Shown here: positions 23,901 through 52,117 of the stretch, in pieces
Numbering within the stretch: the stretch's first letter is position 1
Layout of the letters: each line of letters opens with the position of its first letter
NCBI GenBank assembly: GCA_012861695.1
Contig: JAAOOA010000006.1
Coordinates: 12,987,879-13,051,878 of the forward strand
Length of the DNA stretch: 64,000 bases
Direction: 5' to 3'
DNA from: Trematomus loennbergii
Lineage: Eukaryota > Chordata > Actinopteri > Perciformes > Nototheniidae
Position numbers and translations under genes: made by a program
Notes under the pieces: generated by a model
The model's database searches: none
What the model was told of the DNA's origin: nothing
The model's input: only the letters and a program-made list of their open reading frames with translations

Positions 23901-26729
23901 AATTAGTGCTCTAAATTGAACACTAATGCTGCTTAACCTTTTTTTTAATAAAGTCTACTAGTATAAAAACATTTAAATATGTTAGAAATACAATTATTTG
24001 AGAAGCATTCAAATATGATCTTCAGTGCCAAGAATGCAGACCGAGGGAGACGCTGTGGTAATTGCTCAACATTACACTCATCTGATAGCATCTTTAGCAA
24101 CAACAACCACAAAATGCCCGCCATTTGCAAAAAGATATGAACATGGTTGAGTGTCAGCATTCTGCAAGGTATAACTCAGCTCCTGAATATGAAGTGATCA
24201 CATAAACAAAGGACAGAGAAAGGTGTAGAGTCCTGTAAAATGAATGAATATTTTTGAAGTGTGAGACTCCTAGGCAGTCACATGACATAGTAAGCACTAT
24301 ATCATACAGTCGAGTGCTGTACTGATGCTGGAAGTCACTGAGGGCTTTAAAGGTTACAACCCCACCTCCAGCTTATAGAAACAGACTGGAATGAGGGTGT
24401 AAAGCTGTTTTTTCCCATGGCTCTGTACTATATTAGGACAATCGAGACAGTGTTGTTCTCACCTGGTAGACATGGGAGATGAGCTTCTCAGGGCTGCTGA
24501 AGTCCAGCGAGCAGAGCGGACACACAAAGTTGATGCAGTTGTCTCCCCCTTCCTCGCTCTCCTGAAGAAAACAAGCACCATTAAAAACACGTCATAGAAA
24601 AATCATTGATATATGAACAATGAGGGGCAACCTGTTTCATGTAACAAGTTTACATTATAAAACAACAAAAGAGGGGAAATGAAATGGAATTACAATCAAA
24701 CATTTTTCTGTGGGTAAAAAGCTTATATGTTGGATAAAACAGTCTTTCTGTTGCTCAGATTGATCTTAATTCAAATTATATTGAAATACTTTTAATATAT
24801 AAATTGGCAGTAATCTGTTTTGAACTCTGATGACGGTTGCACTGCCATCTTTAACTTGTTAGGCACTTTTCAGCTGTGTTTCTGCTGTTTTCAGCTATGT
24901 ATTAGCAAAGTCAATAAATGCCAGGAAGTCATTAGTAATGTGTAACGTATTACAATTCAAAAGCAAAGTACAGTCCTCTTTGGAACTTAGTATGCTGACA
25001 ACTGATTATAAACATAACACGATGGATTCTTAAAAGCACGGCACATATTTTTTCTTTGTGGAGTCACTTCTCACTTTATGTTTCTAGCTGGAGCGTTTCT
25101 ACAAGTGGTATATGGAGATGTGTTGAGAGCGTGATTAAGCAACATTTCCCACAAACCCCAGTGATTCATTAACAGTGACTTGATGCTGTGTGCTGTCACA
25201 GATGTGACTCACACACAAGCTGAAATGCATGACATTTTCAAACAGAAGGTCTGCGCACAAAACATATTGGCTGATACCAGGGGTGTTCTGTTCAAGTCCA
25301 TTAAATTAAAGTGCTTGCCATTTTCTTTATTGCGTAGGCGGATACTTTGTCACAAGTTGTCACATCCCACAGACTACAGAGATGGTTCCTGCTACTTATA
25401 AATACCTCTTATACCAATTTGATATAAACCTAACGATCAAGATGTTGAAGATGATTTAACAAATAAAGATCTTATGGTCAAAACAAGAGCTTGAATATAT
25501 ATCTGCACACTGCCGTACAACTTCTTGAAACAGTTTGTGTTTCACTGTTTTAACGGATGGTCTGATGAAAAGGAAACATTGTGTAAATGTCAGATGTACG
25601 AGATATCAGCACTTCCTGTTACTTTCTATACCCAAAGTAATTCATTCAAATGATCTGCTTTTCTTCTTAGCATGAACATGTATGCAACGAGGGCTGCAAA
25701 TACAGATTATTTTTAATTGTATTGATTCATTTGCTAATTAAGTATTTTCTCAATTATTGGTTTGGTCCAATAAATGTCAAACATCGTGGCACATGTCCAT
25801 CAACGTTTTTCAAAGCCTGAGGTGATGTCTTTATAAGTCCTGTTTTGTGAGTCCAAATCCTAAAGATATTCAGTTTAATATGACATAGAAAATATCCATG
25901 ATTGAAAACAGCATTTTCTGCCATTCTTGAATCTAATATAACTTAATATTCACTATCTGTGAATCCACAGTTAGTAAAATACGATATACTTGCGCAGTAA
26001 CTTAAGCAAAACCCATCAAATACAGTGGTATGTTTTCCTACACAGATCCATATCCAAATTAATATTCACATCAACTGCTGTTTCAGGCACTGCTGGGGAT
26101 GAGAGATTATTAAGTTCTACATTTTCACAGCCAACAGTCTTGCCACATGTGATGTGCCATATTTCCCAAATGGAAGCTAGGCCCCTAAACTGTGACACAG
26201 AGCAGATCCGATCCATGTCAATAATATAGCTCTCTGGAGTTTGTATGTACATGCAGCAACACCACCAACCTCTCAGTACAGTGAAGGCCTATATTGTAAC
26301 ATATATTTAAACTAGACACTTTAAAATACTATCAAAGGCATAAACAATACCACTTTAAACCAGGATTTGCCCCCCTCCCTCACCTCTTTGACCCCCGCTC
26401 CTTGAAGGCGGCACTGCGTTCTCTTGGTGGACATGTGGTCGTCAGCGGAGGTGTTGGAGGACGAGTCTTCACCGTGGTTGTCAAGGTCACTATCGCTGTC
26501 TTCTATGGAGGCAAACACATCCCTATCAATACAGACAGACAACAGAACACAGAGCAGGGCTTACTCTCACTAACACCCCTCAGTCCCAGGACGTCCCACA
26601 GAGTCCCTCCAGTGCTCCCCTTCCCCTGGCCCTTCATCCTTTACCTGAGATGCTATCCTGCTCTTGTACTTCCTGGGAGTTGTTGCTGCAGCATTCACTG
26701 TCTTCGGTGAATTCGTCCCTGCCGTCCAT
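20969..26729 (-). CDS. znf821: Zinc finger protein 821 (C2H2 fingers plus STPR domain), indels in last exon
   Basis: Minus-strand exons: 26776-26645 (candidate ATG 26729), 26522-26384, 24561-24463, 23586-23420, 21893-20969. A complete C2H2 finger (CPLC...HVYQ|H) is split by the intron after 24463. A second (CPVCGRALSSPGSLGRHLLIH) is near-identical to human ZNF821. The following CAVCGARF half-finger lacks its histidines, as in human. The last exon encodes a Cys/Gln/Pro-rich linker, VYPAGVLLVCNSC, then Arg/Glu-rich 23-residue STPR repeats (REREAKR-type) and ends MKMP. STPR domains bind DNA, so a nuclear regulator is likely. One base is missing near 21525-21545, one near 21190 and one near 21178; adding them restores both the 23-residue periodicity and the C-terminus. 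The first-to-second coding-exon junction is also out of phase by one base, so the start is uncertain; the alternative start is MSTKRTQ inside exon 26522-26384. Confidence 0.87.
21600..21780 (-). other. znf821: Cys/Gln/Pro-rich linker in ZNF821
   Basis: Between the fingers and the STPR domain the minus-strand frame has seven cysteines in CQAP/CQGP/CHGP-type units. Human ZNF821 has a short linker without these in the sequence I recall. A run of ten G (plus strand, 21746-21755) lies inside, so the frame here depends on that run being read correctly. The GC-rich third positions on both sides support the frame as given. Confidence 0.5.
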
Positions 26730-28892
26730 GTTAATAGTGTGCTGAAGTCCTGTGATGCCTAAAGTGTGAAATGGCCCTGGAGAGAGAAGGAAAGCCTCAG
26801 TCAGTAACAAACCTGGGTAACTGATGTGGGTGCGGAATATGACCGTTTATAAAAGTAACATTTACGGTCCTTAATTATGATTTGCTGCTTAGCTTCAGCT
26901 AAAGGAGAACTCATTTAATTGGCGAAGAATGACTATATGTTTTCAGTGAATGATTGCAATTTTGATGATTGCAATTTTTTGGCCTATTTTATTACATATA
27001 GCCAGGTATATATAGTTACATTTTAAAACAAACAATGAGCTACAGGGGGAAGTGGTTTACATTGATTTCAGAACAGCTAGGGGCCATGAGACAATATGAG
27101 TTTCCTGACATCAGCAATTTTGTCATCATGTGGTATCTATGCATTAACATCTCTGGGTCTATAAGAACAAATGAGCAATATTCAACATGGAACTTTTTTT
27201 GCTTTTGCGTCAATGAGAAAAAGTGCTGTGATTGTCTACAGTACAGTTGGTGTTCAAGAATTACATCACAATATATATTTAAGACCCTCAGATCAAATGC
27301 TGACGACATAGTAGAGTTGGTTGGTGCAAACATGTCTCTGTTTAAGAAGAGCCTTGGTATTGGTCGTGTGTTTGAATGTTTCCACCAATCAATAATACAA
27401 TTCCAGGAAGTGCAAGTCAGTTTTGCAGTGGGACAGGTGGGACAGGCTAAAGATGTGGAAATAATAATTGTTTTTTATGTTTGCATGTGCATCAAAAGGT
27501 GAGGAGGACATGAATAAGACACCAAGCCCGTCTATCAAGTTTCACGTTGTTCAAGCTTGTCTTTGTATGAAAATAAACTACAATTTCCTGCACACAGTGA
27601 ACCATGCAGGGAGAACATAAGTGTGTCTACAGACCGACAGACGCTAGTATGACTTTGCACCATGGTGGCAGGACCTCCCTGAGGGATTGGGTTCACCAAA
27701 AACATGATTTCCAAAGATATGTTGATTAGAATATTTATATTTCAATTTGTGTCTGTTTTAAGAATAGAATATCCACCTTTTCACCCATATAATGTATGCA
27801 GCATGATTGCTTTATCTCCATAGCAACACACTGTACAAAGAGACAGCATCTACTGTCAGGGCATACCACAAGAAGGTATGACTTTTTCCGAACTAGTGCT
27901 TCGCCTACAGCTCACAGTTCAGGATTTGTCCACTCACATACAAAGAGCGTCTCAGAACACTTTGCTATAATACAATGGTAGAAATGATTACAATAATACA
28001 AAATGGCGGCGACAGGAAGTGGAACCTATCATCAGAACAGCATAGTCCACCACGAAATAAAAAACACTGTGCCAGATAGTGAATTATTTATACAATTCTA
28101 CTTTTTTTGGGGGAGATTTTTGGGCTCCACTTAAAATGAGCACTACAAGAATGTCTTTTTCCCCGATTTGGCTGCTTTTATATCAACAACCCCACACTGA
28201 AACATAATGAATGCTAAGCCAGAGCCCACTGACATATATGTGCACACACACATTAGCTTAATTTGCATCCCAACCCCCACTTTTTCACACACATATACAC
28301 TCGCAGAGACATGCTAGCTCTGTTCCACAGCCATGCTGCAGTCCCACGGGGGAAGCAGCCTGCACTCTTTTCCCCTAGCTAGCTGCCTTGCTGCTCCGTG
28401 TGTTTCTCTCGCTCTCTCTCAGTACCACCCACACACTGAACAGCCTGGCTCGCCCTCTGTCCTCCCTGCTTGTGTGTAGCTCTGACTACTTCCATATCTA
28501 TACCATCAGCTCTGAGGGGGAGGATAACGCTTCATACCCTGAAGATAATATGTGGCTCAATTAACTCCTTGTGATGCCACTCTACGTTTTGTTGGTTTTA
28601 GGTTTCTGGAAAGAAATCTTGCACTAGTTCCATTATCACACTTGACCCTGAGCAAACCTGTATTTAACTGCCAACACAGCTTCATTGGAGACAGTTCTGT
28701 TGAAAGCTTCTCTGGCATGCACACAAGAACATCCCACTGCAGATAAAATTAATGGCATCTTAAATCTAATGTTCTTCCCCTGTGTCTTCTATCCCTGTTA
28801 TCTCAGATCAGAGATGGGAGAGAGATCCTGACTTGAGTTACCTGAGACTGACACAAGTAATTACAGCCCCCGTCACAATTCTGAGGTATTGC

Positions 28893-28909
28893 GCACACAC
28901 ACACACACT
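28893..28909. repeat. Short (CA)n followed by (TC)n
   Basis: A short CA run followed by CTCTCTCTCT in ZNF821 intron 1. Confidence 0.8.
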
Positions 28910-29548
28910 CTCTCTCTCCAAGAGGAATACAGAGGTACACTCTTGAGGTTTGTCATTCTACTGTTTCACTACTGGCGAGAAGTTAGTATGTGAACGCACT
29001 TTGGGCCCTTGCCTTTTCCCATTGAAATCCAAGCATTCAATAGCACTGGTAGAGTGGGTCTGAGTATTGAACTATGAACTACTACAACAAGCTGGCTTCA
29101 CGGCGCATAGCCAATGATTGATGTGTGAGAGATACCCATCCCCCCACTGCTAGGGTTCTGTCTGTACATCTGTCTCTCCTCGCTCCCCATCCTCCCTCCC
29201 TCAGTCTCTGCCACTGTGATGTTATCTCTGAGTCTGTGTGTCTGTAGGCAGGAGGTGACGCAGTGTCTGACTGAATCCAGACAAGAGACAAACTCATCAG
29301 CCAACAGACACAGAAGAGGGAGAGAGGAGGGTGGTGGTGGGGGGGGGGGTGGCAGCGGGGGTGGAGGGGCAGTGCTCAAAACAAAACAGACAAAAGACAG
29401 AATGCCAAAACTCTACTCAACACCAAGCAATGGGGTCCTGTTGAATTCATAGCCCCCTCCTTCTTCTTTTCAGACACCAAAAACACACACATGCAGACAC
29501 ACAACATTGTCTGAATCTGCAGGAAGTACTGGGCCCCTGTCTTGCATC

Positions 29549-29550
<2 letters not shown>

Positions 29551-29647
<97 letters not shown>

Positions 29648-29648
29648 A

Positions 29649-29709
<61 letters not shown>

Positions 29710-29713
29710 ACAA

Positions 29714-29783
<70 letters not shown>
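29551..29783. repeat. (CA)n microsatellite, interrupted
   Basis: About 233 bp of CA repeat on plus with several CCA and one CCACA interruption, in ZNF821 intron 1. Cys-Val or His-Thr ORFs across it are artefacts of the repeat. Confidence 0.97.
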
Positions 29784-29787
<4 letters not shown>

Positions 29788-30280
29788 ATGGTGGTCCAGA
29801 CATATGATCAATTCTCACTCTAATTAACTGATGAGATAATGTTACGAAGAAGGTGGCAAAGGGATTAACCATTTTCTATTCGCAGAAGATTTCCACGTGT
29901 GGCCCCTGATATATACCTAAGTGCCCCTCCTTGATAAACTGAAAAGTAATATTGACATTCCTATTGGGATTTGAATACAGCCCCACTGTCAGTGTGAAAG
30001 CTCAAAGCCATCACAGATGTTCAAGAAACATTTGTGCTGAGCTAACTTGGGAGAAAACATGCTTGGAGAAACAAAGTTTTTCTGAATGTTTACAGTAAAA
30101 GGCTTACATGCGCTTTAACTGTCTATAAACTGTCAGCCTCAAGGACAAAGCCACTTCTCTCCATAAAGCATACCACCTTCAGATCTTATTAACTTTTATA
30201 CAATGCTGTTGTTATACATCACACTCAAGGAGTAACTCAATGCTAGACAGACAGCCCTGTTGTATTATTGTCTGGAATTC

Positions 30281-30405
<125 letters not shown>

Positions 30406-31149
30406 TATGGCAGCCCGCCTGCCTGTCAGACTGTCTCCCTGCCTGTCTGGTCTGTCAGTCTGTCTCTCTGCTCTGACTCTCTCGGGGGGGACAGCTCTGA
30501 GCATGCAATTCATAGCTCACAAGAAAAGACAGGTAAAACAATCAAGGCAGAGCAGAGGAGAGTCAACGTGCAGAACACAGTGCCAGAACTCGCACTACAG
30601 TGACACAGCGGGAGGTACAGCTTGTCAAATCCCCAAAATGTCTTGGAATTTGTCACAGCATGAGGAGCAGTGCACTAACACATGCCAGCATTACACTGCT
30701 CCAGACCCTCCTGAGGGGTTCAGCTCCCGCTCTTGCCTCTTGTAGAAGCGCTACAGAGCAGCAAATGAGCCCATTAGCCTGCAGGGATTACTGCAGTCGC
30801 GAGACGCATTTCAACAGCAGTTTAAACAAACTATGTTTAGAAAGAAGGGCTGCAGCATACATAACTTCAGAAGATTACACTAGACAATCCCCTACTGTGG
30901 ACCGAGGCGTGTTCAAGAAGTCAGCATGGTGTACACCAAAAAGGGGGGGGGGGGAAGCACAGCGAGGGACGCCACTGGCAGGTTATTCACATCCGAAGTC
31001 TCCCAGGTATTTCTTAGTTTGATTAAAGTTAACTTTTCCAAATTTGTACGGCAATATTTCATTCAAATGTAAAATTGTTTAGTTCAGCCTAGTGCCACTG
31101 GCAATATGTGGGTAAGCTATGCATACAAACAGAGATGGGTAGGGTAATG

Positions 31150-31345
31150 GTGGTGGTCTAATGGATAGTGAGGTGGGCTGAAGATCGGAAGGTTGTGAGT
31201 TCAAATCCTGCCTGGAACACCACCACTAGTGTGCCCTTGAGTAAGGCACTTAGCCCTTAGTTACTCCAGGGAGAATGTCCCTGTAATCGGTAATTGTAAG
31301 TCCCTTTGGATAAAAGCGTCAGCTAAATGAAATGTAATGTTAGTC
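31150..31345 (+). mobile_element. tRNA-derived SINE (V-SINE-like)
   Basis: An RNA polymerase III A box (TGGTCTAATGG, 31154-31164) and a B-box-like AGTTCAAATCC (31198-31208) form a tRNA-like head. The body that follows (CCCTTGAGTAAGGCACTTAG, then CTTTGGATAAAAGCGTC and GCTAAATG) is, from memory, typical of teleost V-SINE/HE1-type elements. It lies in ZNF821 intron 1, antisense to the gene. No clear target duplication could be seen. Confidence 0.8.
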
Positions 31346-33030
31346 AAAACAAAACTTATAGTAGCAATTAATACTTTATACATCTCATTCTTAAGTTGTA
31401 GAAAAGGACACAACATACATTCATCAACAACTGTCATCTTAAAGTGCAGGGCAAGTGCACAGATTTGAAATAGCTTGTGTGCTTGACGTGGCTGCAAATA
31501 ATGATTTTTTTATTATGGACTAATCTTCCATATTCAAACATTTGAAAAGCTGGAACCAGAAAGTACTTGAACATTTGATTAAAACTCAAAAATTAAGCTT
31601 ATTATCAAAATAGCTACCAATTTCTGTCCTTGTGAATCGACTAATCAATTAATAATTTAATGGTTTCAACTCTAATGCTTTGTATTGCTTTCGTGTCATC
31701 ATGTGCTGGAACTGAGATGTCAGATCAAATAAATTGACAGCATGCAGTGTGAAACAGAAATGCTTGTCCCTTCTGATCAGCATTTACAATATGCTATTGA
31801 GGTTCACTACAGATCTGCCTTTTATCAAATCCCGACATGTGTTTTTTTTCTAAATGACAGCTTAAAACCAAACCCAGAGATATTACTAGCCCAAAGCTCT
31901 GAAATGAAGAAAGACACCATCACAGGGCTTCTTTCGCACCAGTCTTCTAGCAAGACATACAAATAGTGATATAAGCTACTACCCCCCCACCATGCATCTG
32001 AAACTTTGCACAATTTAAAAGGAAATCAAGGTGATGAGTACAATAACACATTATCAATATCAATTGTCGAATTTGTCAAAAATAATGACAGACACTTTCA
32101 AGGAATTTAAGTATTACCATTGATATGCTAATCCAAGTAAAAAAAAAAATACAATAACTAATCATTTCTTTTTGTATTCTATTGCATTTACCTAGAGTTT
32201 GATTTAGACAATGAGTGTTGCTGTGCACTTACTTAATTTCAGTTTTTTTAGTGATCATACACGTGTAGCTATATCAATGCAACCACTTGGAAAAATTAAG
32301 AGGAATGGGAAACAAACGAATGTGCTGCATTCTCAAACAAACTGCAAATCAAAGTAGCATATCCATCACAACCACTAACAAGAAGACATGCTTTTTTTAT
32401 GACTAAATAACTATGTATAACATTTGAACATCAGCTGCTAAAACAATATACTGTGTATATGCATAAGAGTATGTGATGGTATGTCAGCTGAAGGCTTGCT
32501 TTGGTTTAACGCATCTGCATGAATCTATTACAAGCTACAGCGTGAAGAAGGCAACTGGAGCGCTGTTAATGCCGATAGAGAAACAATGATAGTTCAACCT
32601 ATTCCTGTCAAACGGCAGATGTACATACGGATAACGGACGTGACATGGATAAATAACAATACCTGGAATACCTACAGTCAACTTTGAAGGGATTGTTCTG
32701 TTTTCGCCTGGACATATTATATATTGTAAAAACCCTGGAATCTCCTCCTAACCCCGCACGGTTTCCCTGAGACCGGTCCAGGTGTTTTCCGCACTGAGGG
32801 GACAGATGAGGAACGAAATACTAATAAATAAATAAAAAAACGTGATCAATTCCTCTACTCGATCAGCGGACCATTTTACGGAGTTAAAAACCAAAAACCG
32901 GATACATGAAAGAGTCACATTCTTGCGGCCGGTAAAATATAAATCCCCATCTCCGGTCGATCAGTGTTTTTTTAAAGATGTCCAAGCCCGAACAGAGAGA
33001 CACCGAGCGGACCCGAGCCGCTGGACTCAC

Positions 33031-33115
33031 TGCAGCGACGCTCAGCTGATCTCTAGCAGCGAAGACACACCGAACAGGATTGTGGGATATGAAGAGACGA
33101 TGAGGAGTTCATGCT
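33031..33115 (-). promoter_or_regulatory. znf821: Probable ZNF821 non-coding first exon and promoter
   Basis: A GC-richer island (32930-33115) in AT-rich surroundings has a strong minus-strand donor (CTGCA|GTGAGT, exon end 33031). The exon would splice to the 26776 acceptor. It holds stop codons in the coding frame, so it is treated as 5' UTR; its 5' limit is approximate. About 330 bp upstream on the minus strand is a CACGTG E-box (33445-33450) within GTGACCACGTGACCAC, a USF/TFE-type site. Confidence 0.45.
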
Positions 33116-35440
33116 AAAGATACTGTGGTGCGTTCAGGTTGTGTGGGAGAAGAAAAAAAACGACGGTGGTGAGAAACTACAAACAATTACCACATACTAC
33201 CTCAATCGTATAAAATGTGGACTTCAATTTGAAAACACAAAACAGAATGAGTAATTTGATTATTTTAAATGACCACTGATGTGATGTGCCTTTTTCTGAT
33301 ATCTTTGAAAGAATTGAAAAATTGTTAAATGAAGTAGAAAAAAAAAAAACATTCTGCCACAATTTTATTTATTTTTACAGTAAAGAGAAATCTTAAAATT
33401 AATCTGATTGCTTTTCTTTCAAATTACAGATATTCGGGGGTGACCACGTGACCACATATTTCAGTGTCTAAATTAATCTAAATGAGTCCCAAATGAAAGT
33501 AGTCTATTTTGGACATTTGCATTAGCTGCAAGTAGATGTATAACAAATAGGATAGTAGTTAGTGTCCCTTTTTGCCAAACTACTTTTATAACATTTTTTA
33601 ACATTCATACTTTGCTTTTACAAGTCTCAAAAGTGCTAAATCCTAAACCCATAACAGCTAATGAGCTTGCAGTGTCAGCGGATTCATCTTCATGACAACC
33701 AGGCACAGAACGCAACAGGAAGCAGTATCCTGTCATAGTTTTAAATAAACATTAAAAAAGAAAAAAGCAGATGTTTTGTGTTACACAAATGTATCAAATA
33801 AAGCTCTACCAACATGCACCAACAATATATCTGATGACAAATAATAGACTTAAATTTGTTTCAACTATACGCATCACACAAAGATGTTTGATAATGATCC
33901 GTTAACTTGGTCATGATGATTGTGATCAAATTGTAGGCAGTACATTTTACACTTGAAAATCGAACTTGTCAGTGCTCTGGTGGACAAATAGCCCAAAGAC
34001 GACACTGCCTCTATATGACCACAAAGATATCTCTGGTATTTCTGAACTGCAACATTTTGTCCCTTATCATCTAAAATATACATATACCGACGGTGTCTTA
34101 TCGGCAGATAATGAAGGTTATGGTTTGAATAAGTCTGGACCCTTTCAGCAATATTTTCAAGATTGACACAGCAAAGTTATGTGCCTAACTTTGTATTCCT
34201 ACTGTATTATAAAGGCGCCTAGAGTGAAATAACGCTGATAGGCGTGTTGTTTGTTCACTCAGATGATAAGCCTATGGGCTGGCTATTCAAAGATATTTTA
34301 AAAAAAAAGTGACTTAATGGGTGCGTACACCTGTATAAACATAGTGTGTTTAATGAAGTGTTGATTAATACACTCTAAAGTCTGCAGGTAGGACTGACAA
34401 TAGTGCTGTGCAAAATGAGGCTTAACAAAATATAGCATTTATTCAAGAAGAAGGCCAAATTGAATGAACGCATTGCATGAAAATTGGCATCACATTTTTA
34501 AACAAACTATTATCATTTAATGGGGTAATTACCAACTCTGACCTCTTTAACCAGCAGGAACTATGTTCTCGGACAGTTATATGACAGCAGGGATGTGAAT
34601 ACATGAAAAAAAGGCTCAACCAAAGTCTTCACATGATATCCTAATCACTGCTATTGATCTTAGAATCATAACAAGGACTCATATCCTTTTTTAAACCAAT
34701 GCTTTTGGTAAAAGCCTTTTGATTATCGCTGTTGTTGATTCATCATTGATTATAGCTAACTGTTAAGTTACTCCCATTCAATTTTGTGACATTTGATCCC
34801 AATTCATCTAAAAACAGACCCAATTTGACAATAGTGATCCTTAGTACTCCATACAAGTGTAGTTTAGCGATACTTTACTTCTTACAATCTTACATTGTGT
34901 TTATTTGACAGATAGTCCACAAATGTGTATCTTTCAATGTCCATATGTATATATTTACTTTTTAGTTCTGTTGTAATGTTTATATTTTATATGTATGTTT
35001 GTTTTCTACTCTTTTTCATTTTCACATTATGTGCAATGCTTTGTTTAAATGCTGCTATGATTGAAACATTTCCCAAATTGGGATCAATAAAGTAAATCAA
35101 ATCTTATTTTATCTTAATAATCTACTACTTCCATTCCACTAGGTTTCAGAGAGAAATACTGCACTTTTTAAAACAACACAAATTAATGAGTCGCATGCAT
35201 TGCATTGTTATACAGCTAATATAACCACCTAGCAGTATACAAAACAATGTAATTAGCACTATTTCAACTCTCTACAAAATGCATGTTACTGCATCAATAG
35301 TAACAATCCACTATTACAACATATATTCGTGGTATTAGTGCTTTTACTTAATAACAGTTCTTAACACTTCTCCAACCACTAAACAAACTATACAGTACAT
35401 CAAGCCCAACCTACGATGCACTTCCTTAGACAGCACATTA
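33116..35440. other. Intergenic between ZNF821 and AP1G1
   Basis: AT-rich. At about 35060-35105 the sequence CCAAATTGGGATCAATAAAG resembles fish LINE 3' ends. No gene was seen. Confidence 0.45.
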
Positions 35441-35454
35441 CCACGAGGTGGCGC
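35441..35454 (+). promoter_or_regulatory. Candidate CTCF site
   Basis: CCACGAGGTGGCGC matches the CTCF core (CCASYAGRKGGCRS) at all but one position. It lies between the divergent ZNF821 and AP1G1 promoters, about 0.6 kb upstream of the latter. Occupancy is inferred only. Confidence 0.5.
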
Positions 35455-35929
35455 TCCAAACCATGGACTGCTAATGTCATAACATTTCATGTGTTCGTCA
35501 TCACTGACTGCCACGAGTAAACGGACCGCAGCACGACATTGACAGGGTAAAAATGTATTCTTCCGCAGGGTTAAGAGAAAATACTGCCATCTCAACAAAA
35601 TAATCTCATCGTGTCATTTTTTTTTCAATGTTAGCGACAGACAGCATGGTTGAGCTCAGATTTAAAGCCACGTTACACACGATTAGTAGAATGAATAGAG
35701 AGCCAATAGGCTTATAAGATCAATTAGATAACATTAGCTAGCTAGCTAAAGATAACAAGCCGCACGTTAGCCCTTTATAGTCAGTGGCGAGAACAAGCTT
35801 ACTAGCAAGACAACGACAAGCAAATTATCACCAGCATTAACAGCAATTTAGATGCATCTCTTATCATGAATACATAATTCAACTATTACCCATGGTGTCC
35901 AGTGAGCACTGGCATATCAGATGTATCTT

Positions 35930-36152
35930 GCAGAGACTGGAGAAGTCCTCATCTACAAGCTATCGTTACTGTACGGGGATGATACACTCTGTCCGCGCTT
36001 CTTTCTCCAACCTCTGGGATATGTCAGTGTAACCCTCCGCCTGCGGTAGATGTGCTGAGGCTGGAGTAGCCACCATTTTGCATGTCTAGTGTGTTCCTCC
36101 CTCCATTGCTAATAGAGACGATTCCAGCTATTTTCTGGCATCATTACGGCTA
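35930..36152 (+). promoter_or_regulatory. ap1g1: AP1G1 promoter and non-coding exon 1
   Basis: A region of higher GC content carries a YY1-type site (GCCACCATTTTG, 36069-36080), which in vertebrates typically sits at or just after the start site. A good donor (GTGAGT at 36153) ends the presumed 5' UTR exon, which would splice to the acceptor TTTCCCAG at 41592. The human gene also has a non-coding first exon. The transcription start is not resolved. Confidence 0.5.

Positions 36153-52117
<15,965 letters not shown>

Noticed and set aside
27035..27502. 155-codon plus-strand ORF in ZNF821 intron 1
   Set aside because: No recognisable domain, no codon bias, no splice or promoter context; the region is AT-rich and chance is sufficient.
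29447..29872. ORFs of repeating Cys-Val or His-Thr over the CA/GT arrays (also 30240-30745 and 60226-60822)
   Set aside because: They are translations of dinucleotide microsatellites in every frame, not genes.
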